64,000 nucleotides of DNA from CAVYGM01 sp963768025 (GTDB lineage: Bacteria; Bacteroidota; Bacteroidia; Cytophagales; Spirosomataceae), in assembly GCA_963768025.1 (NCBI GenBank), contig CAVYGM010000036.1, positions 55,120 to 119,119 on the forward strand, read 5' to 3'. Every line of letters begins with the position of its first letter. Position 1 is the first letter of the stretch. Under the pieces are notes generated by a model. That model was not told the DNA's origin. It saw only the letters and a list, made by a program, of their open reading frames with translations, and made no database searches. A program made the position numbers and the translations under genes. This document shows positions 46,002 to 54,304 of the stretch, piece by piece.

Positions 46002-47108
46002 ATGGCAAAGCGAACCTTCACGTTGGGGATTGAAGAAGAATTCCAGACGATAGACCCGGTCACCCGAAACCTGCGTTCGCACATGTCGAAACTGGTGGAG
46101 GGAGGCAAAATCATTCTGAAAGAGCGGGTGAAAGCGGAAATGCATCAGGCAGTAGTGGAAGTAGGGACCAATATCTGCCATAACATCCAGGAAGCGAGGG
46201 AGGAAGTAATGTACCTTCGGAAGATGATCCATGATCTGGCGGCCGAGCAAAACCTGCAGGTGGCCGCGGCGGGTACCCATCCCTTTGCCGATTGGGTGGA
46301 TCAGCTGATCACCGAAGATCCCCGCTATGATGAATTGATTGACGAAATGCGGGATGTGGCGCGTGGCAATTTGATTTTTGGCCTGCACGTCCACGTGGGG
46401 ATTGAAAGCCGGAACGAGGGCATACAGATCATGAACGCGGTGCGGTATTTTTTACCGCACATTTACGCCCTGTCTACCAACTCCCCCTTCTGGTGTGGAC
46501 GGAACACAGGTTTTAAATCCTACCGGTCCAAGGTATTTGATAAATTCCCCCGGACAGGTATCCCCGACTTTTTCGCCAGTGCCAACGAGTACGATGAGTA
46601 CATCAATCTTTTGGTCAAAACAAAGTGTATCGACAACGGCAAGAAAATTTGGTGGGATATTCGGGTTCACCCGTTCTTCAATACCGTCGAATTCCGGATT
46701 TGCGATGTACCCATGCGGGCCGACGAAACCATTTGCCTGGCGGCTATCATGCAAGCGCTGGTGGCCAAGATTCATAAACTACAACGGCAAAACCTGAATT
46801 TCAGACCGTATCGTCGCATTTTAATCAACGAGAACAAGTGGCGGGCCGCTCGTTTTGGGATCAATTGCAAGCTCATTGACTTCGGCAAGCAGGAGGAAGT
46901 GGATTTCAAACAGTTGATGTTCGAGCTACTTGAATTCATTGATGATGTGGTGGATGAGCTGGGAAGCAGGAAAGAGGTGGAATATGTGCACAAAATTCTG
47001 GAGATGGGTACCGGGGCAGACCGACAACTGGCGGTATTTGAACAGACAAACGACATGAATGCAGTGGTAGATTACATCGTTTCGGAAACTAAGCTGGGGA
47101 TCGTTTAG
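46002..47108 (+). CDS. Carboxylate-amine ligase, GCS2 family
   Basis: 368 residues, the YbdK / glutamate-cysteine ligase 2 type. The opening FTLGIEEEFQTIDP carries the metal-binding Glu residues (9-14); EMHQAVVEVGT, AAAGTHPFADW, FGLHVHVGIESRNEGIQIMN, ALSTNSPFWCGRNTGFKSYR and VHPFFNTVEFRICDVPMRADET are all typical and intact. The family makes a gamma-glutamyl-like amide bond using ATP. YbdK-type members act on unknown partners or weakly on glutamate and cysteine. It lies three bases after the ATP-grasp gene, so the two are surely cotranscribed. Confidence 0.92.
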   Translation: MAKRTFTLGIEEEFQTIDPVTRNLRSHMSKLVEGGKIILKERVKAEMHQAVVEVGTNICHNIQEAREEVMYLRKMIHDLAAEQNLQVAAAGTHPFADWVDQLITEDPRYDELIDEMRDVARGNLIFGLHVHVGIESRNEGIQIMNAVRYFLPHIYALSTNSPFWCGRNTGFKSYRSKVFDKFPRTGIPDFFASANEYDEYINLLVKTKCIDNGKKIWWDIRVHPFFNTVEFRICDVPMRADETICLAAIMQALVAKIHKLQRQNLNFRPYRRILINENKWRAARFGINCKLIDFGKQEEVDFKQLMFELLEFIDDVVDELGSRKEVEYVHKILEMGTGADRQLAVFEQTNDMNAVVDYIVSETKLGIV

Positions 47109-47146
47109 TTTTACTGTATTACCTATTCAATAGTCTATACAACAAG

Positions 47147-47986
47147 ATGACCTCAATACCCAACCTACGCATCGCTCTCCTGGACATGAACAATGGTGTT
47201 CAAAACGAAGGGATGCGGTGCATAAAGAAAATCGTGGCCGACTTCGCCCAGGAGTCGGCCATCGAAATAGAAAGTACCGTATTCGACGTTCGCCAAAAAA
47301 ACGAAGTACCTGATTTAAGTTTTGATATCTACCTGTCCTCGGGTGGGCCCGGTACACCCAGCCCGGAAGGCCACGCTTGGGAGAAGAAGTACTTTACCTT
47401 TTTGGACTCGGTGTGGAAGTATAATAAAAGCCGCACGAACCGAACCAAAAAACATCTCTTTCTCATTTGCCATTCGTTCCAATTGGCCTGTGTTCATTGG
47501 CAAATAGGCCACGTGTGCAAAAGACGATCGAACTCATTCGGTATTTTTCCAATTCACAAAACCAGAAATGGAGAAAAGGAACCGTTTTTCAAGGGTCTTG
47601 ACGATCCCTTTTGGGCCGTTGATTCGCGTGATTTCCAAGTGATAGAACCCAACAACTACGTCCTGGACTCCATGGGAGCCAAAATTACCGGCTTGGAGAA
47701 AATCCGACCCCACGTTCCGTTGGACCGGGCCATCATGGCTATCCGGTTTTCCAACGAAATCTTCGGGACCCAGTTTCATCCCGAGGCTGACGCCGAGGGT
47801 ATGCTGCGGTATTTTCAGAACGAGGACAAAAAGCAGAACATTATCAAGAACCACGGGGAAGCGAAGTATTACGAGATGATTGAACACCTCAACGATCCGG
47901 ATAAGATCTTGTTGACCGAAAAGACCATTTTGCCGTCCTTTCTGAAAAACGCTTTGCTCCGCCATACTCCCCTGCAACCGGCCTAA
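47147..47986 (+). CDS. Class I glutamine amidotransferase-like protein
   Basis: 279 residues. Oxyanion-hole region SSGGPGTPSP (64-73), nucleophile Cys 108 in LICHSFQLACVHWQ, and the His-Glu pair in FGTQFHPEADAEG (His 211, Glu 213). The triad is therefore complete, though the elbow (CHSFQ) differs from the usual CxGxQ by Ser for Gly. Between the triad residues is a RRSNSFGIFPIHKT segment. It may supply ammonia from glutamine to a ligase, or cleave a gamma-glutamyl amide. Fourth gene of the cluster, 38 bases after GCS2. Confidence 0.87.
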   Translation: MTSIPNLRIALLDMNNGVQNEGMRCIKKIVADFAQESAIEIESTVFDVRQKNEVPDLSFDIYLSSGGPGTPSPEGHAWEKKYFTFLDSVWKYNKSRTNRTKKHLFLICHSFQLACVHWQIGHVCKRRSNSFGIFPIHKTRNGEKEPFFKGLDDPFWAVDSRDFQVIEPNNYVLDSMGAKITGLEKIRPHVPLDRAIMAIRFSNEIFGTQFHPEADAEGMLRYFQNEDKKQNIIKNHGEAKYYEMIEHLNDPDKILLTEKTILPSFLKNALLRHTPLQPA

Positions 47987-48009
47987 TTGGTCCCTTAACT
48001 CCTAGTCTC

Positions 48010-49225
48010 ATGCACCAAGCAGCTCGACAAGCCTATAACGAGGCTTTTGATGAGAGTACCTATCAGGAACTGGTTGATCAAATTCAAAAAGACTTTCCAG
48101 ATCAACTCGATTTTCGAGTGGCGGAGAGTCCGGTATTTGTCCCAAAAGCCCTCAAAGCAAAGATTGTTGAGGCTTGTGAAAGTTTTGTTGATGTAATTAC
48201 GGCGGACAACTTTAAGGAATTAACCAACCGGGCCATTCCGCAGGACCAACGGGTACCAAACGAAAACGACCATTCCTCGTTTCTCGCCATCGATTTCGCA
48301 ATTTGTAAAGACGAAACCGGTGAACTCACTCCGCAGCTGATTGAATTGCAGGGCTTTCCGTCCATTATGGGGTACCAAGCTTACTTGTCCGAACAGTTTA
48401 AGACATTTTTCCCCATTCCCGATTCATTTGACTATGCCTTTGGTGCCGACTCCTACGAGGCGTACATCAAGGTGTTGCGGGAGTTGATCGTGGCCGGAGA
48501 GAACCCAGAGAATGTCATTCTGCTGGAAATTTATCCTGAACAGCAGAAAACGAGGGTGGATTTTGCCGTCACCGAACAAATGATCGGCGTAAAGGCCGTA
48601 GGCTATACCGATCTGATTCGGGAAGGAAGAAAGCTTTACTACCTATCCGAAGGGCGCAAAATCGAAGTAAAAAGGATTTACAACCGGCTGATTTTTGATG
48701 ACCTAACCAACTTTCCTGATCTCAAAAGCGACTACACGTTCACCGACGATGTGGACGTAACCTGGGTAGGTCATCCCAACTGGTTTTTTAGAATCAGCAA
48801 GTACATGCTGCCTCTTCTCGAGCGGTCCTTACGTTCCCGAAACCCGATTCCTAAGCGATTATGGGGGTGATTATCCCGAGGATCTTGAAAATTACGTACT
48901 GAAGCCCTTATTTTCCTTTGCCGGAACTGGGGTACAGCTGCACGTCAAGAGTCAAGAACTGGATGCGATTCCCGATCCGGAAAACTATATACTACAACGT
49001 AAAGTCCACTACGAGCCCGTCATTCAGGCTCCCGACGGGTTGGTCAAGTGTGAGATCAGGATGCTATACGTGTGGCCCGACGCCGACCCCCGCCCCCGTC
49101 TCCTGACCAGTTTGAGTCGACTTAGCCGGGGCGAAATGATTGGCGTGCGCTTTAATAAAGATTTTACCTGGGTGGGGGGAAGCGCCTGCTTCTACGAAAC
49201 CGAAAGCGACGGACATGCACAGTAG
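48010..49225 (+). CDS. Putative second ATP-grasp-like ligase (frameshifted)
   Basis: The first frame runs to 48870 but loses sense at about 48822 after YMLPLLERS; a one-base shift continues YVPETRFLSDYGGDYPEDLENY to a stop at 49225, giving about 404 residues. I do not recognise a named family. In the second part VLKPLFSFAGTGVQL, YILQRKVHYEP and CEIRMLYVW have the Lys-Pro-glycine-loop, Gln-rich strand and acidic/Arg spacing of ATP-grasp enzymes; LIELQGFPSIMGYQ near residue 110 may be the acidic substrate-side motif. The assignment is inference. The gene lies 23 bases after the amidotransferase, and its end overlaps the aminotransferase start by 11 bases. Confidence 0.6.
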
Positions 49226-50438
49226 TCAGCGGCAGCTATTTTATAATCATTTGGCTCAAACGTCTGATTTCCCGCTTGCCCTAGAAATTGACCGAGCCGA
49301 AGGGGTGTATGTATACGGTCAGGATGGCAAAAGGTACCTTGACCTTATCTCGGGTATAGCCGTCAGTAACGTGGGCCACCGACACCCGGAAGTCCTGGCT
49401 GCCATCCATGCCCAGCTCGACAAGTACATGCACCTCATGGTGTACGGGGAGTACGTTCAAAGTCCACAAGTACAACTTGCCGAAGCCCTGGTCAAGACGC
49501 TCGAACTGGTATGCGCCAATCCTTCCCCGTATGGCCTGATAGATTCGGTGTACTTTACTAATTCGGGCACCGAAGCCGTGGAAGGGGCCATGAAGTTGGC
49601 CAAGCGCTTCACGGGTCGCACGGAATTCATTTCCTGCCGCAACGCCTACCACGGGGCCACGCAAGGAGCTTTGAGCCTGTCCGGCGCGGAATTTTTCAAG
49701 CGGAGCTTCAGACCGCTGCTACCGGGAGTCAAACACATTACCCACGGTTCTCTTCCCGATCTGGACCGTATTTCCTGCCGGACCGCCGCGGTCGTGATCG
49801 AAGTCATTGGTGGCGAAGCGGGGGTTCGCATTCCTACGTCTGATTACTTTGCCGCCCTTCGTCAAAGGTGCAATGACACCAAAACCTTGCTTATCTTCGA
49901 TGAAATCCAAACCGGTTTTGGCCGTACGGGTTCTTTTTGGGCTTTTGAGGGAGTGGGTGTATATCCAGATATTTTGTTAAGCGCAAAAGGAATGGGAGGC
50001 GGCATGCCCATCGGGGCTTTTATGGCTTCCAGGCAGGTGATGGAGGTGTTGAAAATAAATCCGATCTTGGGCCACATTACCACCTTCGGCGGTCATCCGG
50101 TATGCTGCGCGGCTTCGTTGGCTACCTTACGCGTGATCAAGTCCAATCAGCTGGAAATACACGCGAATGCCAAGGGTGAGCTCATCAAATCGCTACTGGT
50201 ACATCCTGGCATCAAAGAGGTTCGCGGAAAAGGCCTAATGCTGGCAGCGGAAATGGAATCTTTCGAGGTTCTAAAATCTACCATTGATCAATGCATTGAA
50301 AATGGGGTTATTACAGATTGGTTTCTTTTCTGTGACAATGCCATGCGAATTGCCCCGCCCCTTACCATTACACCCGATCAAATACAGGAAGCAGTAAAAG
50401 TAATCCTAGATGTCCTCGAAAAAACGTCCCTTCTCTAA
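49215..50438 (+). CDS. Class III PLP aminotransferase
   Basis: 407 residues from ATG 49215, which overlaps the previous stop; the longer frame upstream belongs to the previous gene's other frame. Acetylornithine/ornithine aminotransferase family: YLDLISGIAVSNVGHRHPEV, FTNSGTEAVEGAMKLAKRFTG, LLIFDEIQTGFGRTGSFWAFE, PLP Lys 258 in LLSAKGMGGGMPIGAF, and HITTFGGHPVCCAASLATL. The substrate could be ornithine-like or another omega-amino compound. The overlap places it in the ligase transcript, where it could make an amino substrate; equally it could be a passenger gene. Confidence 0.88.
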   Translation: MHSSQRQLFYNHLAQTSDFPLALEIDRAEGVYVYGQDGKRYLDLISGIAVSNVGHRHPEVLAAIHAQLDKYMHLMVYGEYVQSPQVQLAEALVKTLELVCANPSPYGLIDSVYFTNSGTEAVEGAMKLAKRFTGRTEFISCRNAYHGATQGALSLSGAEFFKRSFRPLLPGVKHITHGSLPDLDRISCRTAAVVIEVIGGEAGVRIPTSDYFAALRQRCNDTKTLLIFDEIQTGFGRTGSFWAFEGVGVYPDILLSAKGMGGGMPIGAFMASRQVMEVLKINPILGHITTFGGHPVCCAASLATLRVIKSNQLEIHANAKGELIKSLLVHPGIKEVRGKGLMLAAEMESFEVLKSTIDQCIENGVITDWFLFCDNAMRIAPPLTITPDQIQEAVKVILDVLEKTSLL

Positions 50439-52125
50439 AAATCCCGCGGTTATTCACTCGTTGAATAGCCCCAAATTTCTCCCCATTGCGGGTCTTCTGA
50501 TCGTGTACCTTCTGGGTGCTTTGGCGATTAACATCATGGATATTGACGCGGCTCAGTACGCCAGTATTGGTCGCGAAATGGTCCAGAACAATAACTATTT
50601 CCAGGTACAGCACCGGGGGATAGACTATTATCTCGATAAGCCCCCGTTACTTTTTTGGCTGTCTGCTTTGGCCTTCAAACTATTCGGGTTCACCAATTTT
50701 GCCTATCGGTTCTTCCCTATCATTTCTACCCTAGCCGGGATATTTGCCGTTTACCGCTTTTCCCGACTCTACTATTCAGAATTTGCCAGTTATACCGCTG
50801 CTTTGGTGATGGGAAGTTGCCAGGCCTATTTTCTGATGAACCACGACGTTCGGACGGATACTTTACTCACCAACTGCGTCATGATTTCTATTTGGCAGTT
50901 GGCGGCTTTCCGAAAGGAAGGGGGCTGGCAGTACTTTATGGGCGGTTTTGTTTTTATAGGATTGGCTATGCTCGCCAAGGGGCCGATTGGGCTTATAGTG
51001 CCGGCAGCGGGGTTCTTTGTGGATATCCTGCTCAAAAGGGATTGGAAAAATCTTTTCCGCTGGGAATGGGTATTAGGCCTTCTGGTGATCGGACTGGTAC
51101 TACTACCTTACTGCCTGGGCCTTTACCGGCAATACGGGGAGGAAGGCATCTATTTCTTCTTCTGGAAGCAAAGCTTTGGCCGGATTACCGGTGAAAACGC
51201 ATGGGACAACAACGCTCCGCTCTGGTTTCAGGCCCAAAATTTTTTATGGAGTTTCCTGCCTTGGGTGTTGGTTTGTGGGGCCGGGCTGGTGTCCTTCGGT
51301 AAACTTCTGTACAAGCAGCACTTTCGGTTGACCGAAAACCAGGAAGCGATTTCGTTTGGGGGCTTTGTGCTTCCTTTCTTGGCATTATCAACCTCCCACT
51401 ACCAATTGCCGCACTATACCTTCGTAGTTTTCCCGCTAGCAGCGGTGCTCACAGCCCGGTATTTGTACCTGGTCGTCGGAGAAGCAGAATCCAGAACCTT
51501 TTTCTACACCAAAATCGCCCTGATATTCACTTCCGTTGTCATGGGTTTGATCATACTTATCCTGAGTAGCTGGGCTTTCCCCCTAGACAACATCCTCCTG
51601 ATCGTGGTGGCGGTAGCCTTTATTCTTTACATCACCTACCTCTACCGCGACAAGCGTTCCCCCTACGCTCAGCTGGTTTTGGCGCCATTTTGGGTGGCTG
51701 TCGGTAGCAATTTTTTGATGAATGGACATATCTATCCCTCCCTCCTCACCTATCAAACAGGGTCAGAACTGGGAATAAAAATCCAGAATTGGCAGAATTT
51801 TCCTCTGGATGATTTTTACCTCCTCGACCTCAATCCCAAAAGCGATTACTACCTCTTTGCCCACGCGTTGGATTTTTATACGGCACGTAACACCCCAGAA
51901 GTAAAAACAGTGGAGGAGGTCAGCCGACTGAAACAATCCGCCGATACGCTCTGGTTCTACACCGATCGAAAAGGATTTTCCTCGTTGGACAGTACCGGCG
52001 ATTATAAAATTCAGAAGGTGATAACGTATGATAAGTACCACGTAACCACGCTGACCCTTCCGTTTCTAAACCCTAAACTTCGGCCGACCCGTACGAGGGA
52101 GGTGTATTTATTGAAGGTGTACTAG
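50410..52125 (+). CDS. GT39-type glycosyltransferase (ArnT/PMT-like)
   Basis: 571 residues. Multi-span membrane protein of the GT-C fold. The first loop carries the acidic motif IMDIDAAQYASIGREM (DxD-like, residues about 39-54), followed by YYLDKPPLLFWLSALAFKLFG and about ten helices. It transfers a sugar from a polyprenyl-phosphate donor to lipid, protein or glycan on the outer side of the membrane. Its start lies 29 bases inside the aminotransferase gene, so it is coupled to it. A terminator follows, ending this long transcript unit. Confidence 0.88.
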   Translation: MSSKKRPFSKNPAVIHSLNSPKFLPIAGLLIVYLLGALAINIMDIDAAQYASIGREMVQNNNYFQVQHRGIDYYLDKPPLLFWLSALAFKLFGFTNFAYRFFPIISTLAGIFAVYRFSRLYYSEFASYTAALVMGSCQAYFLMNHDVRTDTLLTNCVMISIWQLAAFRKEGGWQYFMGGFVFIGLAMLAKGPIGLIVPAAGFFVDILLKRDWKNLFRWEWVLGLLVIGLVLLPYCLGLYRQYGEEGIYFFFWKQSFGRITGENAWDNNAPLWFQAQNFLWSFLPWVLVCGAGLVSFGKLLYKQHFRLTENQEAISFGGFVLPFLALSTSHYQLPHYTFVVFPLAAVLTARYLYLVVGEAESRTFFYTKIALIFTSVVMGLIILILSSWAFPLDNILLIVVAVAFILYITYLYRDKRSPYAQLVLAPFWVAVGSNFLMNGHIYPSLLTYQTGSELGIKIQNWQNFPLDDFYLLDLNPKSDYYLFAHALDFYTARNTPEVKTVEEVSRLKQSADTLWFYTDRKGFSSLDSTGDYKIQKVITYDKYHVTTLTLPFLNPKLRPTRTREVYLLKVY

Positions 52126-52152
52126 GGTATATCATTTCTGGAACGACATTTC

Positions 52153-52189
52153 AAAGAGAAAGGCAGCCCTCCGGGCTGCCTTTCTCTTT
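52153..52189. terminator. Bidirectional terminator
   Basis: A long perfect stem, AAAGAGAAAGGCAGCCC / GGGCTGCCTTTCTCTTT, has a TCC-type loop between the convergent GT39 and trxA genes. The stem is strong but the flanking T run is short. Confidence 0.75.
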
Positions 52190-52221
52190 GAACTCTATAT
52201 CAAGTAGTTGGGTAGCTTACG

Positions 52222-52545
52222 TTAAGCCAACTGCTCATTTAGTTTAGCTTCCAATACCGACTTGGGTACGGCACCTACTACTTTATCCACCAACTGACCA
52301 CCTTTAAAAATCATAAGGGTAGGAATGGAACGGATAAAGTATTTGGCAGGTACCTGGGCGTTCATATCAACGTCCATTTTGGCGATGATCGCCTTGCCTT
52401 CGTACTCACCGGCCAATTGCTCCACCACGGGACCAATCATTTTACAGGGACCGCACCATTCGGCCCAAAAATCTATAAGTACGGGTTTATCTCCCTGAAT
52501 CAGTTCGTCAAAACTGCTATCTGTTACTTCGAGTGCTTTTGCCAT
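52222..52545 (-). CDS. trxA: Thioredoxin
   Basis: 107 residues, classical thioredoxin with active site WAEWCGPCKM (Cys 31 and 34), the cis-Pro in RSIPTLMIFKGG, and LIDFWAEW. Cytosolic disulfide reductant. Single gene with its own upstream region of about 225 bases. Confidence 0.97.
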   Translation of the reverse strand: MAKALEVTDSSFDELIQGDKPVLIDFWAEWCGPCKMIGPVVEQLAGEYEGKAIIAKMDVDMNAQVPAKYFIRSIPTLMIFKGGQLVDKVVGAVPKSVLEAKLNEQLA

Positions 52546-52770
52546 GATCTGAATAATCTAAATAAATATTGTTCTGTAAAGTAAATCAAAAAGCCGAAAC
52601 AAAAGTTCCGATTTTCATTTGTCGCATTATTTTGTACAAAAGTTTGGAACGTCTCCATTTCTGCCTGGTGAATTTTTCCTTAATCTCCTAAAAAATAGGT
52701 CGCTATTAAATCTTACTGGTGACGGCAGAGCTGGCCTATATTATTTTACGCAAATGCTCACAAAGTCCAG

Positions 52771-54255
52771 CTATTTGACCTCATACGTAAGCATCATTCC
52801 ATCATCTCCGTGTTCGAGAATATGGCAATGAAAAACAAATTTTCCGACACGCTCAAATCGCATAATGACCCGTACAACTTCTTTTGGCATAACCAACACC
52901 GTATCCTTCCAACCTTTTTCGTGGGCGACTAGCCCGCCCCGACCACCCGAGCGTTGGAGCACTTGAAAAAAGATACCATGCAGGTGCATGGGGTGTGGTT
53001 CATCCCCCATGCTGTTATCGAATTCCCATATTTCTGTACTATTCAGGCTAACACTTTCATCCACCCGGCTAGCGTCATAGGTTTTTCCATTAATGGCATG
53101 CATCCCCATACTTGACTTCTTACCCATGTGCCCTCCCTCAGCGTGCGACGCATCCCCAATAACAAAAGTTCGCGTCCGGACCGCCAGGGATTTAGAAATA
53201 AGCGGAACCGCAGGGAAGGAAGTTGGTAAAACAAAGGTATTTGCCGCGCTTCGGCTCACTATAAATTTTAATAGTTTGAAGGTCTGGCTTCCTTGGGAAT
53301 CCGCCCCGTCAAACACATTACTTTGAAGATACAGTTCGCTATTCAAGGCTGATTTTCCGAAATCAACCAACAAATCAACCCGCTCACCGGGGCCGAGCAG
53401 CAGGCTACTAACGCGCTCAGGGGCTGGCAACAAACCACCATCAGATCCAATAACGTAGAAGTCATCACCACTGCTTAGCGCCAAATTATACATTCGGCCG
53501 TTGGAACCATTGAGAATCCGAAAGCGGTAGGTCAGGGTAGCTACCTGGTAGACGGGGGCATTCACCCCGTTCACCACAACGGTATCCCCCATGTACCCAA
53601 CCATGATTTCCGGTCCCGAAGGATTGTAATTCGGTGCTCCCGTTGCATCAAGTCGTTTATCCTGAATTAGTAAAGGTACCTCCAGATCACCAATTGGTAA
53701 GTTCAGGGCACTTTCTTCCGCAGATTCTACTATAAATAGGCCGGCTAGTCCTTTGAATATCTGCCTACCCGTTTGCATGTGGGGGTGCGGATGGTACCAG
53801 GCCATACCAGCGGGTTGATCCAGCGTAAAGCCATAGGTGAACGTCTGTCCCGGTTTCATCAGATGGTCTGGGTGACCATCCATGCTGGCGGGTACTAACA
53901 AACCATGCCAATGAATATTGGTTTCTTCGTTCAAAGTATTGGTAAATGGGATCGTAACGGGTACCCCTCGTTTTACTCGAAATAATGGGCCAAGAATCCC
54001 TTTGTTGTAGCCCAGTACATTTCCTGGTTTGCCTCTCTGAATTTCGTGCGTGTAACTACCCGCTCGTAACGCAGTGCCCGAACTCGCAGGATCCAGTAAG
54101 GGAAGTGGTGTTGTAAACGCCCCTTCCACTACGGTGGGTGCCACCGCCTTCATAGCGTCCATGTCATGGTTCATACAGCTAGTCAGAAAGATTTCGCCGG
54201 TCCCTACCGCTACTGCACCGAAACCCATACTTTTTAAGAATTCGTTTCTGTTCAT
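52771..54255 (-). CDS. Multicopper oxidase
   Basis: 494 residues. The N-terminal leader (NRNEFLKSMGFGAVAVGTGE) is Tat-like with Arg-Asn instead of two Arg, and a Cys follows at residue 27. All four copper-binding motifs are present: NIHWHGLLVP, WYHPHPHMQTGRQ, HPMHLHGIFFQVL, and FHCHILEHGDDGMM at the C-terminus. It fits the CueO/SufI-like group of periplasmic oxidases for copper tolerance or metal oxidation; the Met-poor sequence gives no further hint. It lies just downstream of dnaE on the same strand. Confidence 0.92.
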   Translation of the reverse strand: MNRNEFLKSMGFGAVAVGTGEIFLTSCMNHDMDAMKAVAPTVVEGAFTTPLPLLDPASSGTALRAGSYTHEIQRGKPGNVLGYNKGILGPLFRVKRGVPVTIPFTNTLNEETNIHWHGLLVPASMDGHPDHLMKPGQTFTYGFTLDQPAGMAWYHPHPHMQTGRQIFKGLAGLFIVESAEESALNLPIGDLEVPLLIQDKRLDATGAPNYNPSGPEIMVGYMGDTVVVNGVNAPVYQVATLTYRFRILNGSNGRMYNLALSSGDDFYVIGSDGGLLPAPERVSSLLLGPGERVDLLVDFGKSALNSELYLQSNVFDGADSQGSQTFKLLKFIVSRSAANTFVLPTSFPAVPLISKSLAVRTRTFVIGDASHAEGGHMGKKSSMGMHAINGKTYDASRVDESVSLNSTEIWEFDNSMGDEPHPMHLHGIFFQVLQRSGGRGGLVAHEKGWKDTVLVMPKEVVRVIMRFERVGKFVFHCHILEHGDDGMMLTYEVK

Positions 54256-54304
54256 AGGTTCTTTGGTCGCCTGTCCAGCTAGTTATCCTCCCGACTTTTT
54301 AATT

